From Oscillospiraceae bacterium UBA4632 (GTDB taxonomy: Bacteria > Bacillota > Clostridia > Oscillospirales > Oscillospiraceae): 15,098 nt of DNA. A model generated the notes under the pieces. The model was not told the origin of the DNA. It was given only the letters and a program-made list of their open reading frames with translations, and did not search any database. The stretch covers positions 1 through 15,098 of the forward strand of contig DHMW01000039.1 in NCBI GenBank assembly GCA_002405995.1, read 5' to 3'. A program made the position numbers and the translations under genes. Shown here piece after piece: positions 6,244-13,072 of the stretch (within the stretch, counting starts at the first letter, position 1; every line of letters begins with the position of its first letter).

Positions 6244-6364
6244 TTCTACATATAGGCGCCCAAAGGTTAAATGTTGCACGTTTCCGTGCAGCAGAATCAA
6301 AAAATTTATATATGAGCTATAAAAAATCGGTGAGTCCCATAAGGACTCACCGATGGTCCGAGTG
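6244..6364 (-). repeat. Proximal copy of the tRNA-3'-end/terminator module
   Basis: On the minus strand: the tRNA-Pro acceptor end CACTCGGACCA, its terminator, then an AT-rich tail with TCAAAAAATT (plus), GTGCAGCA (6286-6293 on plus) and TTCTACATATAGGC (6244-6257 on plus). TTCTA-to-CCA distance is 110 bp here and 115 bp in the distal copy. TTCTA-to-GTGCAGCA is 42 and 41 bp. Confidence 0.6.
6321..6354 (-). terminator. Intrinsic terminator of tRNA-Pro
   Basis: A perfect 12-bp stem (6326-6337 with 6343-6354), loop CATAA, T-run on the minus side. The stem's first base overlaps the last base of the encoded CCA, so termination follows the mature 3' end immediately. Confidence 0.88.
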
Positions 6365-6429
6365 GCGGGATTTGAACCCACGGCCTCATGGTCCCGAACC
6401 ATGCGCGCTACCAACTGCGCTACACCCGG
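6354..6429 (-). tRNA. tRNA-Pro, anticodon CGG
   Basis: A 76-nt cloverleaf with encoded CCA. Acceptor CCGGGTG/CACTCGG with discriminator A. D arm GCGC-AGTTGGTA-GCGC. Anticodon stem CATGG/CCATG with loop TTCGGGA, giving anticodon CGG, which reads the Pro codon CCG. Variable loop of 5 nt. T arm GTGGG-TTCAAAT-CCCGC. All stems pair apart from one G-U in the acceptor. It has its own consensus promoter and terminator. Its 3' end faces the barnase/barstar island, as is usual for tRNA genes used as integration sites. Confidence 0.97.
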
Positions 6430-6462
6430 ATTGCGAATCTGTTGCCGCTGGACAACGATGTT

Positions 6463-6491
6463 ATTATATGTTTTTTCCGTGCGCCTGTCAA
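6463..6491 (-). promoter_or_regulatory. Consensus sigma-A promoter of tRNA-Pro
   Basis: Minus strand TTGACA (6486-6491), a 17-bp spacer and TATAAT (6463-6468). Both boxes are perfect, as expected for a stable-RNA gene. Start at about 6456 gives a 5' leader of about 27 nt to be trimmed by RNase P. Confidence 0.92.
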
Positions 6492-6513
6492 GAGCGGATT
6501 TTTGTTTTTTCAG

Positions 6514-6541
6514 AAAAAGCCGCCGTCATCCGACCTCGGCT
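6514..6541 (-). terminator. Probable terminator of the YwaF-family gene
   Basis: On the minus strand, AGCCG and CGGCT arms with an inner GTC/GAC pairing (6518-6541), followed by a run of T. It sits about 100 bp beyond the stop codon and just before the tRNA promoter. The stem is interrupted by two small internal bulges. Confidence 0.5.
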
Positions 6542-6639
6542 TCAATATGCGCATGCAGCGCCCTGGCTCAGCCGAACGGCTTTTCAGCCCCCCCCGCGCC
6601 GGTTTTGATCGCCGGGGTGCAGCGGCGCCCATCCGCCGT

Positions 6640-7380
6640 TCACACCCGCGCTCCTCTCTTCTTCCATCTGCGCCGCACCATCAGCGGAATATCCATCACC
6701 GCACCCACCGCTGCTAGCAGGATGGGAAAGCCGACCAGATGGCTGCCGCAGTGCGCCGCAAACCATGCCAGCGGATTTCCCTCCGGCGCATACATGAGGA
6801 ACATAAAATTCGTATCCAACAGCAGATTTACGACGGCGATCGGCGCCGCCATCGCCGCAAGCATCAGCACGCAGCGGCCGATCATGCGCGGCTCCGGACG
6901 GATATCTCCCGCAGCAAAAAGCATGACCGGATACGCCGCCAGCAGGATGTGCACGCTTGTCGAGTGCAGGAACATGAAGTTTGCCGCCGGCAGCGATGTC
7001 CACGTGGGGAACAGCAGCGCGGCGGTCGCCGCAGGGATGCAGATAAAATAGAGAAAGTTGTCCAGCGTTTTGCTCGGCCGCCAGGCGTGCACGGTGATCA
7101 GGAAAATATTGATCGAGCATAGATGCAGCGGCAGATATGTCCAATTAAAATTCCCGCCCACAAGCAGGCAGACATGCTTGAACAGCTCGTCCGCCAGCAG
7201 CAGCGCGGCAAAGAGCCTGCGCAGCATCGTGCGCCTTTTTCCATCTGCCCGCCCGTAAACAACACAGCTTGCCGCCGTGAAGAGGACGAACACCGCCAGC
7301 GTCACAAGATGCCGCGTCCCGAAGAGGGAAAAGCCGCACCCCTCCCCGATCGTCTCGATCGTATCCAGAAAATGCTCCAT
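6640..7380 (-). CDS. YwaF-family integral membrane protein (TMEM164-like)
   Basis: A 246-residue protein with about seven hydrophobic helices. The family hallmark LPLHLCSINIF is at 83-93. Further typical pieces are 'NFLYFICIPAATAALLFPTW' at about 107-126, 'FMFLHSTSVHILLAAYPV' and 'NFMFLMYAPEGNPLAW'. These match the bacterial YwaF / TMEM164 group. The bacterial members have no established biochemical role; the conserved His and Cys in the hallmark suggest an acyl-transfer-type activity by analogy with TMEM164 (inference, weak). The start at 7380 is the first ATG and leaves the N-terminus of normal family form, though the ribosome binding site (a G-rich run and GAGG) is poor. A promoter at 7417-7445 gives it independent transcription. 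The C-terminus is basic (RRRWKKRGARV), so probably cytoplasmic. Confidence 0.82.
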   Translation of the reverse strand: MEHFLDTIETIGEGCGFSLFGTRHLVTLAVFVLFTAASCVVYGRADGKRRTMLRRLFAALLLADELFKHVCLLVGGNFNWTYLPLHLCSINIFLITVHAWRPSKTLDNFLYFICIPAATAALLFPTWTSLPAANFMFLHSTSVHILLAAYPVMLFAAGDIRPEPRMIGRCVLMLAAMAAPIAVVNLLLDTNFMFLMYAPEGNPLAWFAAHCGSHLVGFPILLAAVGAVMDIPLMVRRRWKKRGARV

Positions 7381-7416
7381 GCCTCGCAGCCCCCCGCTTT
7401 CTTCCGTCTATCGTAC

Positions 7417-7445
7417 AGCATACCACAGCAGGCGGAAACCGTCAG
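7417..7445 (-). promoter_or_regulatory. Candidate promoter of the YwaF-family gene
   Basis: Minus strand CTGACG (7440-7445), a 17-bp spacer and TATGCT (7417-7422); each box matches consensus at four of six positions. Leader of about 30 nt. It is the best candidate in the gap. No clear terminator was seen after the upstream deacylase gene, so readthrough is possible. Confidence 0.45.
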
Positions 7446-7486
7446 CAGCTTTTGTTAAATAATCTATTAAGAATTTTAGAAGCCGC

Positions 7487-9076
7487 TCACAGCGTGAGCA
7501 TCTCCCCGCCCCTGCCTCCGCGGTACGCGCCGTTTTCGACCGCGCGCCGCCCCAGCACAAATACCTCGTCAAAGCCGGAGGCGCACACATCGGGGCTTGC
7601 ATAGGTACCGTTTTCGCGGATATTCTCCGGCGCAAACAGCAGCAGGTCCGCGTCCGCGCCCGCTTCGACTCTGCCCTTGCCGGAAAGCCCAAAGCGCTCC
7701 GCCGCCTGCCCCGTCACCTTGTGCACCGCCTGCTCGAGCGTGAGGACGCCGTCCTGCACGACGTACTTTTCGATCAGCCGCGCAAACGTCCCGTATACGC
7801 GCGGGTGGACGCGCCCGGCGCTGGGATAGGTCGCATCCGAGATCACGCCGGAGAACGGTGCGCGCAGGATATCGCGCACATCCTCCTCGTCGGCAATGAA
7901 GTCGATCATGCCCGTCTCGCACGCCTCCGCCGCCAGCAGGTCAAAAAGTGCGTCGAAGGGGTCCTTTTCAAGCGCCTGCGCGATCCAGGCAACGGACTTC
8001 CCCTCAAAGCGCCTGTATTCCGCCGTTTTAAGTCCGATGGCGATCACGTTTTCAAATCCCACCAGCAGCGTGATGTTCTCAAAATCACCGCCCGTCTCCA
8101 TCCGCGTGCGCATTTCCCCGCGCGCTTCAGGGTCACGCAGCCGCTTGGTCAGCGCCTGCGTGCCGCCCTCCTGGAATTCCGGCGGCAGTACGTGGATAAG
8201 CTGGGTCGAGCCGGCGGTATAGGGGTATACGTCGCACATCACGTCCAGCCCCTCTTCGCGCGCCTGCGCGATCAGCCGCAGCATCTCCGGCACCGCCCTT
8301 CGCGCGTTGCGCGTGCCGATCGCCTTGAGGTGGCTGACCTCCAGCGGCGTTTGCAGCGCACGGGCGACCGTAAGCATTTCACGCAGCGCGTCCACAACGC
8401 CGTCGCCCTCCTGCCGCATATGCACGCAAATGGGCACGCCGCTTCGATGCAGAGGCGCGAGCGCGCGGATGAGCGCGTCGGTCGAGTAGAATATCTCCGG
8501 CGCGTAGCCCAGCCCGAGCGACACGCCGCACGCACCGTCGGCAAGCGCCTTTTCCATATGATAGTGCAGCGCCCGCAGTGCGTGCGGCGAAAGCTCGCCC
8601 GCCGCGAAACCTGCGGCGAGTGTGCGCAGCGTACCCATGCCGATCAGCTCCGCGCAGGAAAGCGGCAGCCCTCGCTCCTGCGCCGCCCTGAAATAGCCGC
8701 CCAGCGAGTCAAAACGCAGTTCCGGCGGGATATCTCCCGTGATGGGCGCAAGATAGGCGGCGCATTCCGCTGCATGCGCGCCGCAAAGCGGCGCGAGCGA
8801 CATGCCGCAGTTGCCGTTTACCAGCGTTGTCAGCCCCTGGCGCAGCTCCGCCTCGCCGAAGCCGCTGCGGAATACCGCCGCGTCGGCATGGCGGTGGATG
8901 TCGATAAAGCCCGGCGTGAGCACGCGCCCCGCCGCATCGATCACTGTGAGCGCCTGCGCGCCGCCCAGCGCGCCCACCTCCTCGATCACGCCGTCCCGGA
9001 GCCCGACATCCGCCGTAAACGCCCCGCGTCCCGTGCCGTCGATCACCCTTGCGCCGCGGATCAATGTATCCAGCAT
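7487..9076 (-). CDS. N-acyl-D-amino-acid deacylase-family amidohydrolase
   Basis: A 529-residue metal-dependent hydrolase of the amidohydrolase superfamily, D-aminoacylase branch, which cleaves N-acyl groups from D-amino acids in the cytoplasm. The N-terminal beta-sandwich half (1-55) leads to PGFIDIHRHAD with metal ligands His61 and His63 (usually H-x-H in 'DVHTHDD'). 'NGNCGMSLAP' gives Cys90, the bridging cysteine of this branch. Further catalytic or ligand positions are His219 in CVHMR, His249 in EVSHLK and Asp414 in 'GVISDATYPSAGRVHPR'. The C-terminus returns to the small beta domain ('GRVEAGADADLLLFAPENI'). Length is typical for the family (about 480-540). AAGAGGTGAT lies close upstream of the ATG. 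It is divergent from the 9201 gene. Dipeptide or hydantoin-like substrates are possible alternatives. Confidence 0.87.
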   Translation of the reverse strand: MLDTLIRGARVIDGTGRGAFTADVGLRDGVIEEVGALGGAQALTVIDAAGRVLTPGFIDIHRHADAAVFRSGFGEAELRQGLTTLVNGNCGMSLAPLCGAHAAECAAYLAPITGDIPPELRFDSLGGYFRAAQERGLPLSCAELIGMGTLRTLAAGFAAGELSPHALRALHYHMEKALADGACGVSLGLGYAPEIFYSTDALIRALAPLHRSGVPICVHMRQEGDGVVDALREMLTVARALQTPLEVSHLKAIGTRNARRAVPEMLRLIAQAREEGLDVMCDVYPYTAGSTQLIHVLPPEFQEGGTQALTKRLRDPEARGEMRTRMETGGDFENITLLVGFENVIAIGLKTAEYRRFEGKSVAWIAQALEKDPFDALFDLLAAEACETGMIDFIADEEDVRDILRAPFSGVISDATYPSAGRVHPRVYGTFARLIEKYVVQDGVLTLEQAVHKVTGQAAERFGLSGKGRVEAGADADLLLFAPENIRENGTYASPDVCASGFDEVFVLGRRAVENGAYRGGRGGEMLTL

Positions 9077-9098
9077 CTGCGATCACCTCTTGTCCGCC

Positions 9099-9127
9099 AG
9101 TCTACCATCCCGCCGTGCACTTTGCAA
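9099..9127 (-). promoter_or_regulatory. Candidate promoter of the deacylase gene
   Basis: Minus strand TTGCAA (9122-9127), a 17-bp spacer and TAGACT (9099-9104), four of six matches each. It gives a short leader of about 16 nt that still contains the ribosome binding site. Confidence 0.45.
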
Positions 9128-9139
9128 GGGGATTTCCTC

Positions 9140-9168
9140 TTGCATTCCCGCCGCGCGCGGGGTATACT
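9140..9168 (+). promoter_or_regulatory. Promoter of the small membrane protein / relQ unit
   Basis: TTGCAT (9140-9145), a 17-bp spacer and TATACT (9163-9168). The spacer contains the perfect dyad CCGCGCGCGG (9151-9160), a possible operator or a GC-rich modulator of promoter melting. Such GC-rich promoters are often sensitive to ppGpp, which would be fitting here (inference). Confidence 0.65.
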
Positions 9169-9200
9169 GAAAATCACTTCATACGACAAGGAGCCTTCCG

Positions 9201-9515
9201 ATGGATCAGAAAAAACCGCGCGTTCACGACTGGCGCAAGCTCAAATGGCCCTTTACCGCCACATTTCTGTACTATTCCCTCCTCTCTCTTTTCACCGGCG
9301 CCGCCGACTGGAGCGAGACGGGCTTCTACGCCATGATCGTGGTCGTGCTCATCGTGGACGCGGTGGCGTACTTCTGCTATTGCTTCTTTCTCTCCAAAAA
9401 CAAGGAAAATCTCCAAAAGCTCTGGTTTGCATTCATCCTTGCCTACGTGCTCGTTTCCACCGAGCAGCTTGCCACTCTCTGGCAGATGATGCAGCAGCGC
9501 GCAGGCGTTCTGTAA
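9201..9515 (+). CDS. Small hypothetical membrane protein
   Basis: A 104-residue protein with a basic N-terminus (MDQKKPRVHDWRKLKW) and three hydrophobic segments at about 17-33, 41-64 and 74-92, the second rich in aromatic residues and Cys (YFCYCFF). No family is recognised. AAGGAG lies 7 nt before the ATG. It is the first gene after the 9140-9168 promoter and is followed 66 bp later by relQ on the same strand, without a U-tract terminator between them, so the two are probably co-transcribed. Two GC hairpins lie in that gap. Function unknown; an envelope partner of the alarmone synthetase is only a guess from position. Confidence 0.75.
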   Translation: MDQKKPRVHDWRKLKWPFTATFLYYSLLSLFTGAADWSETGFYAMIVVVLIVDAVAYFCYCFFLSKNKENLQKLWFAFILAYVLVSTEQLATLWQMMQQRAGVL

Positions 9516-9550
9516 GAACGCCGCCCCCATACCCGGCGGAGGAAGCCGGG
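9504..9550 (+). other. Two consecutive GC hairpins between the small membrane gene and relQ
   Basis: GGCGTTC-TGTAA-GAACGCC (9504-9522) has the stop codon TAA in its loop. CCCGGC-GGAGGAA-GCCGGG (9532-9550) presents a GGAGGA in its loop. Neither is followed by a T-run, so they are not standard terminators. They may be RNA-processing or stability elements. Confidence 0.55.
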
Positions 9551-9581
9551 CCGCAACACAAACGCAAAGGAGCTGAACGGA

Positions 9582-10295
9582 ATGCCGCTTCGCACGCTTG
9601 GCGAACGCCCCTATCTTGAGCAGGTGCTGCTCTCTCGCCTGTCAAAAAGCGAGGTGCAGCAATGGGCGCAGAAATACGCCCGCCCTTACCGCGAGCTGAT
9701 GAGCTACTACCGCTGCGCGATGATGGAGGTCGAAACAAAGTTCAACGTGCTCGACGAGGAGCTTTCCCTGCAATACGACCGCAATCCCATCGAAACGATC
9801 AAGACCCGCCTTAAATCCCCTGAGAGTATCGTGGAAAAGCTGACACGCCGCGGCTATCCAATAACCGTGGAGAGCATTGAAAAAAACCTCAACGATATCG
9901 CCGGCGTGCGCGTCATCTGCTCTCACCCGTCGGATATCTATAAGCTTTCCGAGGCACTGCTGCGGCAGGACGACATCACGCTGCTCGAACGCAAGGACTA
10001 CATCGCAAACCCCAAGCCCAACGGCTACCGCAGCCTGCATCTCATCGTTGAAACGCCGATCTTCCTGCACGACCACAAAAAGCTCATGAAGGTCGAGGTG
10101 CAGTTCCGCACGATCTCCATGGACTGGTGGGCAAGCCTTGAGCACAAGATCCGCTACAAGAAGGATCTGCCCGAAATGGACTATGTGGAGCGCGAGCTGT
10201 ACGAATGCGCCGAGATCAGCGCACAGCTCGACGCGCGCATGGAAAAGCTTCAGAAAATAGCCGCCGACGCGGCAGGGAGAAAGGACCGCGCCTGA
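9582..10295 (+). CDS. relQ: Small alarmone synthetase, RelQ type (GTP pyrophosphokinase)
   Basis: A 237-residue cytoplasmic enzyme that transfers pyrophosphate from ATP to GTP or GDP to make (p)ppGpp. It has a stand-alone synthetase domain with no HD hydrolase, TGS or ACT domains. Motifs are 'NPIETIKTRLKSPESIVEKLTRRG' (68-91), with the substrate-binding basic residues; DIAGVRVIC (105-113), with the catalytic Asp; RKDYIANPKPNGYRSLH (137-153), with the G-loop Tyr; and EVQFRT (172-177). The final DWWASLEHKIRYK block (181-193) is typical of RelQ rather than RelP. Length is slightly above the usual about 210-220 because of an N-terminal extension of about 25 residues. AAAGGAG lies 8 nt before the ATG. 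Related RelQ proteins are tetrameric and activated by pppGpp; that is family knowledge. Confidence 0.93.
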   Translation: MPLRTLGERPYLEQVLLSRLSKSEVQQWAQKYARPYRELMSYYRCAMMEVETKFNVLDEELSLQYDRNPIETIKTRLKSPESIVEKLTRRGYPITVESIEKNLNDIAGVRVICSHPSDIYKLSEALLRQDDITLLERKDYIANPKPNGYRSLHLIVETPIFLHDHKKLMKVEVQFRTISMDWWASLEHKIRYKKDLPEMDYVERELYECAEISAQLDARMEKLQKIAADAAGRKDRA

Positions 10296-10331
10296 TCCCG
10301 TGCTCCCGCGCCGATGCGGGGTGGGCCTCTC

Positions 10332-10360
10332 TTGTAAGCCATGCAGCGCTATGATACAAT
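10332..10360 (+). promoter_or_regulatory. Promoter of the surface protein gene
   Basis: TTGTAA (10332-10337), a 17-bp spacer and TACAAT (10355-10360). Expected start is about 10367. The preceding gap after relQ has only a weak 5-bp GC hairpin (10305-10320) without a T-run. Confidence 0.6.
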
Positions 10361-10370
10361 TGTGCTGCAT
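10341..10370. promoter_or_regulatory. Inverted repeat flanking the -10 box
   Basis: ATGCAGC (10341-10347) and GCTGCAT (10364-10370) are perfect inverted arms on either side of the -10 box with a 16-bp gap. The two half-sites are about 23 bp apart centre to centre, roughly two helical turns, fitting a dimeric repressor. Confidence 0.4.
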
Positions 10371-10373
10371 CAC

Positions 10374-10387
10374 GCGGCATATGCCGC
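10374..10387. promoter_or_regulatory. Perfect 14-bp palindrome in the 5' leader
   Basis: GCGGCATATGCCGC lies just after the predicted transcription start and before the ribosome binding site (AAGGG, 10390-10394). It is either a second operator or a 5'-end hairpin. Confidence 0.45.
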
Positions 10388-10405
10388 AGAAGGGATAACA
10401 AAACG

Positions 10406-11404
10406 ATGACAAAAAAGCTCTCTGCACCGCTGCTTTCCCTGCTGCTCGCCTTCTTGCTGCTGCCGGTATCCGCCCACGCAGGAAACGACGGCGGGACCGA
10501 GCGCGAGGATCTGGTCGAGGTCGTTTGGAACGGCGTTACCTCCGGTCCCGCCTGTGATGCGACCGTAACGCTTTACAAATACAGAAGCTCCGACCCGATC
10601 GACGATGAATATCACCGCATGTGGGGCACATTCCGCCTCGTGATGACGGATGCCGCGGGAAATGTTCTGCTGGACGAGGGCTTTGACACACCGGGCAAGT
10701 CCATCTCGCTCACCGAACCGGGCGATTATTACTGCTCTGTTTACAGCAGCCGCGGCGATCTGCAGGGCCTGAGCAACGGCTCCGGCGGCTATGCGCCGTT
10801 CACCCAGCATTTCTGCGTCACCGCGCCCTACGAGGCGAGCATCTACGAGGAGCTGACCGGCGCGTTTGTCGCCAGCTGCATGGAATATCCGGACGATCAT
10901 GACAAGGCCTTCCGCGAGTATCTTGCCATTCTGCATGGCATAGCGGGCGAGGTGGACGGCTTCTCGCTGGCCGACTGCGCCGACTATATGGCGGATGCCA
11001 TGGCTGCTTACCCCGAGGCAGAGTACGCCGATCTTTACAACAAATTCCGCGCCAGCGAAGGCTATGCGCTGATGGAGGTCACTCCGCTCGGCGTCTACGA
11101 CCCGATCATCCTGACCGATGAGGAGACTTATGCCTTCTGGGCAGGCGAATGCTGGAACTACCTCGCCGGCGGCGAGGAGATCGTCTTTAATGAGGACGGC
11201 ACCATGTACCCCTATGCCGACCACCTCGCAGGCCTCGATCCCTCCGCGGAATATCCGATCGATGAAACAGCCTTTGAAGAGGGCACGCCCCCACAGGACA
11301 GCGGCTCTTCCCTTCCGCTGGTCGCAGGCGGCGCTGCGGCGGCCGCCATCTGTGTCTCCGCCGCCGTTATACTGGCGCGCAAAAAGAACGTCAAAATGCG
11401 TTAA
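10406..11404 (+). CDS. Secreted, C-terminally membrane-anchored hypothetical protein
   Basis: A 332-residue protein. The N-terminal signal peptide (MTKK, then LLSLLLAFLLLPVSAHA) has a likely cleavage after AHA at residue 25. Residues about 35-140 read as a beta-sandwich-like domain ('DATVTLYKY', 'TFRLVMTDAAGNVLLDEGF', 'SLTEPGDYYCSVYS') with strongly acidic character. Residues about 145-280 form an acidic second region rich in Tyr and Trp. The C-terminus is 'SLPLVAGG', a 17-residue Ala/Val/Ile helix and the basic tail ARKKNVKMR, the architecture of a sortase-anchored protein but with LPLVAG instead of LPxTG. It may simply be a single-pass anchored ectodomain. No family is recognised. It is preceded by its own promoter with two dyads and followed by a strong terminator. 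Confidence 0.78.
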   Translation: MTKKLSAPLLSLLLAFLLLPVSAHAGNDGGTEREDLVEVVWNGVTSGPACDATVTLYKYRSSDPIDDEYHRMWGTFRLVMTDAAGNVLLDEGFDTPGKSISLTEPGDYYCSVYSSRGDLQGLSNGSGGYAPFTQHFCVTAPYEASIYEELTGAFVASCMEYPDDHDKAFREYLAILHGIAGEVDGFSLADCADYMADAMAAYPEAEYADLYNKFRASEGYALMEVTPLGVYDPIILTDEETYAFWAGECWNYLAGGEEIVFNEDGTMYPYADHLAGLDPSAEYPIDETAFEEGTPPQDSGSSLPLVAGGAAAAAICVSAAVILARKKNVKMR

Positions 11405-11411
11405 ACCGGCA

Positions 11412-11447
11412 AAAGCAGCCGCCGTTCCGAGGAACGGCGGCTGCTTT
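11412..11447. terminator. Bidirectional terminator between the surface protein gene and metK
   Basis: A 16-bp stem (11412-11427 with 11432-11447, core GCAGCCGCCGTTC) and CGAG loop, with A- and T-runs at the ends. It serves both convergent genes; metK stops 15 bp away. Confidence 0.85.
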
Positions 11448-11461
11448 ATGGCATAATTCAC

Positions 11462-12643
<1,182 letters not shown>

Positions 12644-12670
12644 GATTTCTTTCTTCCTTTCTTTTGCCGG

Positions 12671-12706
12671 AAAAACAAAAAATACTCTGCCGAACCGACA
12701 GAGTAT
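12671..12706 (-). terminator. Riboswitch-controlled intrinsic terminator of metK
   Basis: Minus-strand ATACTCTG (12706-12699) pairs with CAGAGTAT (12689-12682), followed by TTTTTTGTTTTT. It lies between the SAM-I aptamer and the metK start, as expected for an OFF switch. An antiterminator would pair the aptamer's 3' P1 region with the terminator's 5' arm; that alternative pairing was not resolved by eye. Confidence 0.85.
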
Positions 12707-12721
12707 CGCATTTTCTGCTCT

Positions 12722-12823
12722 TCCTCATCTTTCGATTCGTTCGTCGGATTTGGCACCTTGCCTCTTCGGGCAGGTTGTCGTGGCGTCATCGGGCCGTTCC
12801 CTCAACCACTCTTGATGAAGTAT
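12722..12823 (-). promoter_or_regulatory. SAM-I (S-box) riboswitch aptamer
   Basis: Minus-strand reading contains the S-box core: CATCAAGAGTGGTTGAGGGA, then ACGGCCCGATGACGCC, then CGACAACCTGCC...GGCAAGGTGCCAAATCC. These give the kink-turn GATGA, the GGCAAGGTGCCA junction and the paired P1 (CTTCATC with GATGAGG, one G-U). It lies upstream of metK, the expected target gene. Confidence 0.95.
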
Positions 12824-12849
12824 TCACTTTTTGGCTTTCGCCGTAGGCT

Positions 12850-12877
12850 ATTGTAGCACATTTGCACACTTTGTCAA
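12850..12877 (-). promoter_or_regulatory. Sigma-A promoter of metK
   Basis: Minus strand TTGACA (12872-12877), a 16-bp spacer and TACAAT (12850-12855). The start at about 12843 is about 20 nt before the riboswitch. It is back-to-back with the promoter at 12906-12933. Confidence 0.85.
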
Positions 12878-12905
12878 TCAGTTTTTGAAGTTTTTGTACA
12901 AATAC

Positions 12906-12933
12906 TTGACTTTGCCTGGATTTATGCTACAAT
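12906..12933 (+). promoter_or_regulatory. Sigma-A promoter of the second MATE transcript
   Basis: TTGACT (12906-12911), a 16-bp spacer and TACAAT (12928-12933). The start at about 12940 gives about 10 nt before the leader peptide ATG and about 66 nt before the terminator hairpin. Confidence 0.82.
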
Positions 12934-12950
12934 GTCCCCTACGAATTCAA

Positions 12951-13022
12951 ATGTCATCGGAGGACTTGCGGCCGCAGCCGCAGCGGTCGAGAAGATGTCG
13001 GATGCGTCCGGTCATGGGGTGA
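12951..13022 (+). CDS. Arg/Pro-rich 23-residue leader peptide of the second MATE gene
   Basis: A 24-codon ORF beginning MSSEDLRPQPQ and ending RSRRCRMRPVMG. Six of 23 residues are Arg, encoded by CGG, CGG, AGA, AGA, CGG and CGT; AGA-AGA and CGG look rare in the neighbouring genes, which favour CGC. The TGA stop (13020-13022) lies exactly at the start of the right arm of the terminator, so a ribosome at the end of the ORF would cover the hairpin. There is no Shine-Dalgarno sequence and only about 10 nt of 5' leader, so translation would have to be leaderless or weak. Such an arrangement is the hallmark of ribosome-mediated attenuation of drug-resistance genes. Whether it is really translated is unproven. 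Confidence 0.55.
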   Translation: MSSEDLRPQPQRSRRCRMRPVMG

Positions 13023-13035
13023 CCGGACTTTTTTT
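13006..13035 (+). terminator. Leader terminator (attenuator) of the second MATE gene
   Basis: A perfect 9-bp stem GTCCGGTCA/TGACCGGAC (13006-13014 with 13020-13028), loop TGGGG and seven T. It stands between the promoter and the GTG start of the MATE gene, so constitutive readthrough is blocked unless it is relieved. Confidence 0.9.
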
Positions 13036-13072
13036 GCACTTTTTTCATTTCTGCCAAAGGAGGACCTGCGCT

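Noticed and set aside
7721..9619. 632-residue open frame on the plus strand
   Set aside because: It lies antisense to the deacylase gene in the mirror frame of GC-rich codons and has the Arg/His/Ala-rich composition of such shadows. It also runs through the 9201 gene.
12831..13022. 63-residue reading of the leader ORF from an upstream ATG
   Set aside because: It begins upstream of the promoter (12906-12933), so the first 40 codons would not be transcribed from it. Only the part from 12951 is kept.
12940..13035. A metabolite riboswitch in the second MATE leader
   Set aside because: The roughly 65 nt before the terminator do not match any aptamer core I know (guanidine, preQ1, fluoride, Mn, THF considered); the coding interpretation fits better.
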